Origin: Streptosporangium subroseum | Lineage (GTDB): Bacteria > Actinomycetota > Actinomycetes > Streptosporangiales > Streptosporangiaceae | NCBI RefSeq assembly: GCF_900188345.1 | Contig: NZ_FZOD01000039.1 | Span: forward strand, 25,282-89,281 | DNA length: 64,000 nucleotides | Direction: 5' to 3' | In this document: positions 59,692-64,000 of the stretch, piece by piece | How the letters are laid out: each line of letters opens with the position of its first letter | Numbering within the stretch: position 1 is the stretch's first letter | Translations under genes and position numbers: made by a program | The notes under the pieces: model-generated | What the model was told of the DNA's origin: nothing | What the model saw: the letters and a program-made list of their open reading frames with translations, nothing else | The model's database searches: none

Positions 59692-61968
59692 ATGGACGTG
59701 GACATCTGGGCCTGGGTTGGCGACACCCAGCGGCAACTGCACGAAGCAGGAAACACCGGTCTGGCTATGGCGATCGGAGATGTGCCCGCGCAGGCGCTGG
59801 AGGGCCGATACTCACAGCTCGACGTGCTCGCGCCCGCCATCGCACAGCAGGCGGAAAACCTCGAACTGCCTTGGCTTGAGTTCTACGCCCGCTACTGGCA
59901 CCTGATCGGCCGCATCGGTGATCGTGCTCAGGGAGCGGTGGCGATCGCCGACGCGGAGACGCTGGTCGAGTTCGCGAAGCGCGACGATGTCCGTGAATGC
60001 CCGGCGGCGCCCGGCGCCGTCGTGGCGCTGACCGTCGCCCAGACGAACGCCGACGGCGCCGGTTACGCGGCCGAGCGGCTCGCGCTGCTCGCCGCGGTCG
60101 ACATCGAGCCCGAGGCGCTGGCCTTCTCCGCGATCGCCGAGCAGTACGTCGCGGCGCTGGTGGACGCGGGCCGTGTCAACGAGGCCATCATCCACGCCGA
60201 GGCGGCCGTGGCGGAGCTGGGCGGCGCGGGCCGTGAGGCGAGCTGGGAGCTGGGGGCCGCCTCGGCCCGCGCGCTGCTCGCCGCCGGTCGCGCGGAGGAC
60301 GCGCTCACCGCGCTCGACGCCGCGGCCGGGTTCAAGCCCGACGACCCGGTGGCCAGGGGGCACAGGGAGGGCGTGCTCCGCGCGCTCGTGCTCGCGACCC
60401 TGGGCAGGGTGCAGGAGTCCGTCGACGCCCTGCCCGACCTCGACGTGGTCGGCGATCACCCGCGCGACTGGGTCGAGTGGGCGCACGCCATCCGCCGGCT
60501 CGCGGGGTCCGCGCAGATCACCAACACCTGGCAGCTCGGCCGGGTGCTCAAGCAGTGGATCGACTACTTCGCCATGATGGGCGGCTACCGCGCGCGGGTC
60601 GAGCTCGCGCTCGTCGCCGGCCACCTGGCCATCGCCCGCCAGGGTGCCTGGCAGGCGCGGCTGCTGGCCGACATCGCCGAGTCGGCGGCCGGTGAGCTCA
60701 GGGAGCCCGGCGACGTCGCCGGGCGGATCGCGGAACTGCGCACCGCCGCGGACGAGGTCGAGCTGCCCAAGGCTCCCGGCCCCCAGGCCGAGCTGGTCGG
60801 CTACTTCGACGCCTCCGACGGGTTCAACGCCGACCCCGAGCGGTGGGTGGAATGGCTGACCCCCGTGTCCGGCAAGGACCTGGAGGCCACCCGCAGGCAC
60901 ACCACCACGCTGGGCTTCCTCGGTTACCCGGCCAAGGGCGCCGACATCTACTGGACCATGCTGGTCGAGTCCGGCACCATCGAGACCGCCGACCCGCAGG
61001 ACGCCTCCTACCTCACGGGCCTGTTGATCGAGGCCCGCCAGGACGAGCGCCTGGAGCAGATGGCCGAGCGGCTCCCCGACGCCCAGCGTCACCTGGCCCT
61101 CGGACGCCTGCACCGCGCTCGGGAGCGCTGGGAGCAGGCCGCGGCCGAGGGTGAGGCGGCGGTCGCCGCCGGTGCGGGCATCGAGGCGCGCCGTCTGTGG
61201 TCCGCGGCGGTGCAGCAGACCGACGACAACGCCAAGGGCGCCACCATCCTGCGTGAGGTCCTCGACTCCGCGGAGATCGAGGGCGAGGACATCTGGCGGA
61301 TGATCACGATGGCGACGGCCGCCGAGGACTGGGAGACCGTCCGCCTGGGCGCCGCCAAGGTCGGCATGCCGCTGAAGTCCACCGAGGGGCCGATCGAGGA
61401 GGAGATGGGCCTGGTGCGCCTCATCCTCCCCGCCCCCGACGGCACCCAGCGTCAGGTCATCAGCCTGCGCACCGGTCCCGCCACGGCACGGCTGGCCATT
61501 CCGCAGCCTCCCGGCATGGACTACAACGCGGGCGACCTGGTCGTCTTCGAACCGCAGCTGCTGGAGCCGATCCCGGAGAGCGCCGAGGAGCAGGAGAACT
61601 TCGTCCCGCCCTTCGCCGCGGTCAGCATGCTCCGCCCCGGCGGCTACACCAGCTGGTTCTTCGACGGCGCCGCTCCCAGCGAGTCCGACTGGACCGAGTT
61701 CAACGAGGTCCTGGCCGAGCGCGGCTGGCCGATGTGGGTCTACAGCGACGACAACTACACCGTGACCCACCCGACCTCGGGCGAGCCGCTGCCCGGCGTG
61801 TTCGGCTGGATCGCGGTTCCGCCGGACGCCAGCCCGGTCGAGGTGGACGCGCTCCTGGACGACGCCACCGAGCGCTGGGTGCACCCGCTGGCCTGGCTCG
61901 AGCTCGCCAAGGCCGTCGACGTCGAGGTGGAGCGGCACGAGCGCATCACCAAGGAGTACGGCCTGTAG
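59692..61968 (+). CDS. Large repeat-helix (TPR-like) protein of unknown function
   Basis: A 758-residue soluble protein without signal peptide. Residues about 60-560 are Ala/Glu/Leu-rich helical hairpins (for example ALLAAGRAEDALTALDAA and AERLPDAQRHLALGRL), consistent with tetratricopeptide repeats. The last 190 residues differ: a beta-rich part with FEPQLLEP and SWFFDGA, and a final helix. I cannot name the family. TPR proteins usually scaffold complexes. It ends at a strong intrinsic terminator, so it is monocistronic. Confidence 0.75.
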   Translation: MDVDIWAWVGDTQRQLHEAGNTGLAMAIGDVPAQALEGRYSQLDVLAPAIAQQAENLELPWLEFYARYWHLIGRIGDRAQGAVAIADAETLVEFAKRDDVRECPAAPGAVVALTVAQTNADGAGYAAERLALLAAVDIEPEALAFSAIAEQYVAALVDAGRVNEAIIHAEAAVAELGGAGREASWELGAASARALLAAGRAEDALTALDAAAGFKPDDPVARGHREGVLRALVLATLGRVQESVDALPDLDVVGDHPRDWVEWAHAIRRLAGSAQITNTWQLGRVLKQWIDYFAMMGGYRARVELALVAGHLAIARQGAWQARLLADIAESAAGELREPGDVAGRIAELRTAADEVELPKAPGPQAELVGYFDASDGFNADPERWVEWLTPVSGKDLEATRRHTTTLGFLGYPAKGADIYWTMLVESGTIETADPQDASYLTGLLIEARQDERLEQMAERLPDAQRHLALGRLHRARERWEQAAAEGEAAVAAGAGIEARRLWSAAVQQTDDNAKGATILREVLDSAEIEGEDIWRMITMATAAEDWETVRLGAAKVGMPLKSTEGPIEEEMGLVRLILPAPDGTQRQVISLRTGPATARLAIPQPPGMDYNAGDLVVFEPQLLEPIPESAEEQENFVPPFAAVSMLRPGGYTSWFFDGAAPSESDWTEFNEVLAERGWPMWVYSDDNYTVTHPTSGEPLPGVFGWIAVPPDASPVEVDALLDDATERWVHPLAWLELAKAVDVEVERHERITKEYGL

Positions 61969-62046
61969 GCCTTGGCCGCGGGGTTCGCCGCACCCCGTAG
62001 AACCGGTCCGAGGTTCGCGCGGAGCCCGGACGCCATCCGGAACACG

Positions 62047-62085
62047 ACACCGCCCGTGGGGGACCACCCCCGCGGGCGGTGTTTT
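62047..62085 (+). terminator. Intrinsic terminator
   Basis: ACACCGCCCG (62047-62056) pairs with CGGGCGGTGT (62073-62082), with an inner GGGGG/CCCCC pair and ACCA loop, followed by TTTT. A textbook stem-loop with T-run, 80 bp after the 758-residue protein gene. Confidence 0.9.
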
Positions 62086-62139
62086 CTCTCAGCTCTAGAA
62101 TTTGCTTCGGTATGTGTCGGCGGGCAAAGGAGAAACTGG

Positions 62140-62898
62140 ATGCTGGACCGATTCCGGTTGGACGACAAGGTCGCGATCGTCACGGGAGCCTCTTCGGGGC
62201 TCGGCGTCGCGTTCGCGAGGGGCCTGGCCGAGGCGGGCGCGGACATCGTGATCGGTGCACGGCGTAAGGACCGCCTGGAGGAGACGAAGGCACTGGTCGA
62301 GGAGACCGGCAGGCGGTGCGTGGCGGTCGTCACCGACGTCACCAGGCCCGAGGACTGCCAGGCGCTGGCCGAGGCGGCGGTCGCCGAGTTCGGCGCGGTG
62401 GACATCCTGATCAACAACGCGGGCGTCGGTACGGCGGTGCCCGCGCTCAAGGAGACCCCCGAGCAGTTCCGCCAGGTCGTCGAGATCAACCTGTACGGCA
62501 CCTACTGGATGGCGCAGGCCTGCGCCAGGGTCATGAGGCCGGGCTCATCGATCATCAACGTCGGCAGCGTCCTGGGTGAGACCACCGCCGGCCTGCCCCA
62601 GGCCGCCTACAGCGCTTCCAAGGCGGGCGTCCTCGGGCTCACCCGCGACCTGGCCCAGCAGTGGACGGGGCGGCGCGGCATCCGCGTCAACTGCGTCGAG
62701 CCGGGCTTCTTCGCCTCGGAGATGACCGAGGAGTACGCCGAGGGCTATCTGGCCCGGCAGCTTGAGAACCGGGTGCTGATGAAGCGGCCCGGCGATCCGG
62801 CCGAGCTCGTGGCGGTGGCGATATTCCTCGCCTCCGACGCCGCGTCCTACGTGACGGGAGCGGTGATCCCGGTGGACGGTGGCATCCTGATCACCTGA
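62140..62898 (+). CDS. Short-chain dehydrogenase/reductase
   Basis: A 252-residue classical SDR. NAD(P) motif TGASSGLG at 16-23, NNAG, catalytic Ser in NVGSV, and YxxxK in YSASK are present; the C-terminal VDGGILIT end fits the family. FabG-like but substrate unknown. ATG 62140 has AAAGGAG upstream, which fixes the start. Confidence 0.92.
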   Translation: MLDRFRLDDKVAIVTGASSGLGVAFARGLAEAGADIVIGARRKDRLEETKALVEETGRRCVAVVTDVTRPEDCQALAEAAVAEFGAVDILINNAGVGTAVPALKETPEQFRQVVEINLYGTYWMAQACARVMRPGSSIINVGSVLGETTAGLPQAAYSASKAGVLGLTRDLAQQWTGRRGIRVNCVEPGFFASEMTEEYAEGYLARQLENRVLMKRPGDPAELVAVAIFLASDAASYVTGAVIPVDGGILIT

Positions 62899-62934
62899 GC
62901 CGTATGGGTGACCGTTCCCGGGCAGCCGGGCGAG

Positions 62935-62964
62935 GTCGTCGCTCCCGTTCTCGGGAGCGACGAC
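62935..62964. terminator. 13-bp-stem hairpin after the SDR gene
   Basis: GTCGTCGCTCCCG and CGGGAGCGACGAC form a perfect 13-bp stem with TTCT loop, 36 bp after the SDR stop. A second, partial copy (CCGTCGCTCTCCCGGGG) lies 15 bp further. The remaining 62965-63211 is AT-richer and gene-free, and likely holds the promoter of the next gene. Confidence 0.7.
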
Positions 62965-63211
62965 GGGGTGCGCGCCGTCGCTCTCCCGGGGTGCGTGCCG
63001 TACAGAAAAATTTGTCGCACCGAGGATAATCGCCCACGAGCAGACACCCTGCCCCTGATTAGGGTGTCTGACGTGGTGATATGCCCCGCATGACATCGTG
63101 AGGCTGATTCGCGGCGTCGCAGTTCGCTCATTCCCCGAAAGACTGGGTGAGGCTTTTACGATTAAGAGCGATCTCTAGGGTAATTTGCCACCTCAGAGAC
63201 AGTAATTAGGT

Positions 63212-63904
63212 GTGAAGGGTGGCAGGGTGCGGGCTGCGCTGGGACGAGGTGTGGCCGTCGCGACGATCGCGTTCGCGTTGGCGGGCTGTGGTCTCACCGA
63301 GGGAGGGCTCAGCGAGCAGCCCCCCGGTAACGGAGCCGGCGGGAAATCCGCCGCGGCGGCACTCAGAGAGCTGAACGCATTGCCGGTCAAGGGGCGGGCC
63401 CCGATGACCGGGTACGACCGGGCCGAGTTCGGGCCCGCGTGGAGCGACGTCGATCGCAACGGCTGCGACACCCGTAACGACGTTCTCAAGCGAGACCTGA
63501 CGGACGAGACCTTCAAGAAGGGCGACGAGGACTGCACCGTGCTGAGCGGAGTCCTCCACGATCCGTACAGCGGCAAGACCATTGAGTTCAAGCGCGGTCA
63601 GTCGTCCAGTATGGCGGTGCAGATCGACCACGTGATCGCGCTCGCCGACGCCTGGCAGAAGGGCGCCCAGCAGTGGCCGGAGAGCAAGCGCAAGGAACTG
63701 GCCAACGACCCGCTGAACCTTCTGGCCGTGGACGGGCCGCTGAACAGCCAGAAGGGCGCCGGTGACGCGGCGACCTGGCTGCCGCCGCGCCGCGCCTACT
63801 GGTGCACCTATGTCGAGCGCCAGATTGAAGTGAAGGCCAAGTACGAGCTGTGGGTGACGTCCGGAGAGAGGGACGCCATGCAGAAAGTGCTCAAGGCCTG
63901 CTGA
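63212..63904 (+). CDS. Exported lipoprotein with HNH (DUF1524/GmrSD-type) nuclease domain
   Basis: A 230-residue protein with a lipoprotein signal (lipobox LAGC, Cys near residue 26). The nuclease region has IDHVIALADAW with the HNH first His and the D before it, then NDPLNLLAVDGPLN and KGAGDAATWLPP, typical of secreted HNH proteins related to the GmrSD C-terminal domain. CDTRNDVL and WCTYVERQ contribute Cys that may form a disulfide. It could degrade extracellular DNA. GTG 63212 lacks a strong ribosome binding site; start moderately sure. Confidence 0.87.
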   Translation: MKGGRVRAALGRGVAVATIAFALAGCGLTEGGLSEQPPGNGAGGKSAAAALRELNALPVKGRAPMTGYDRAEFGPAWSDVDRNGCDTRNDVLKRDLTDETFKKGDEDCTVLSGVLHDPYSGKTIEFKRGQSSSMAVQIDHVIALADAWQKGAQQWPESKRKELANDPLNLLAVDGPLNSQKGAGDAATWLPPRRAYWCTYVERQIEVKAKYELWVTSGERDAMQKVLKAC

Positions 63905-64000
63905 TCGAGGACATCCTGCGGGGAGCGCTTAGGGGTCGCCGGTTGAGAGCGCCCTGCAGGAGTGCTCAAGGTCTGCTGTGCGAGGACATCCTGCGGGGAG
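63887..64000. repeat. Partial duplication of the HNH gene's 3' end
   Basis: A 39-bp segment covering the last codons, stop and downstream bases (63887-63925) reappears at 63962-64000 with three changes (36/39 identical), 75 bp on. The second copy runs to the window edge and may continue. Confidence 0.75.

Overview
The window is high-GC actinomycete chromosome. Codon use, gene order (a DUF3046-type gene, recA, recX, rny; gluABCD; miaB ... miaA, dapF) and frequent GTG starts point to the Streptosporangiales or a close relative (Streptosporangium/Nonomuraea type). That placement is inference from gene order and family resemblance, not from a search.

Layout. 1-5.4 kb holds single genes: the start of a lipoprotein gene leaving the window, a VanX-like D-Ala-D-Ala dipeptidase, an Otr(A)/Tet(M)-type ribosomal protection GTPase with an overlapping leader ORF, a SnoaL-like protein and a secreted GH16 glucanase. 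The last two are divergent across a pair of near-identical inverted operators. 5.4-29.5 kb is a nonribosomal peptide cluster. Its minus arm encodes a two-module NRPS (C-A-T-C-A-T), an MbtH-like protein, a free carrier protein, a free condensation domain and an N,N-dimethylformamidase-like protein. Its plus arm is one overlapping operon encoding an adenylate-forming ligase, a C-T didomain, the E1 alpha, E1 beta and E2 subunits of a 2-oxoacid dehydrogenase-like complex, and a single polypeptide with C-A-T-TE domains followed by an MFS transporter. A flavin monooxygenase gene ends the cluster. 29.8-35 kb carries lhr helicase. 35.2-43 kb carries a VOC protein, DUF3046, recA (with LexA box), recX, RNase Y and an S9 peptidase. 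43-46.3 kb is a gluABCD-type glutamate/amino acid ABC transporter. 46.7-64 kb carries miaB, a membrane protein, a LigB-like protein, a two-component system, a flavin electron-transfer operon (ferric-reductase-like protein, FMN-binding protein, ApbE), a multicopper oxidase, ogt, miaA, dapF, a large repeat-rich protein, an SDR and a lipoprotein HNH nuclease.

How the cluster may work (inference). The E1/E2 proteins could make an acyl group from a 2-oxoacid or ketose and pass it through lipoyl-E2 to one of the free carrier proteins. The ligase could activate a second acid. The three A domains have signature residues read by eye as Gly-like, basic-amino-acid-like and Asp-like. The terminal TE has Cys in place of the usual nucleophilic Ser, and the releasing enzyme is physically joined to a transporter.

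A second theme is in-frame tandem duplication. Short repeat arrays interrupt or lengthen at least seven proteins (several NRPS-cluster proteins, the helicase, a membrane protein), and similar degenerate repeats fill several intergenic gaps. I saw no rRNA, tRNA, CRISPR array, transposase or integrase.
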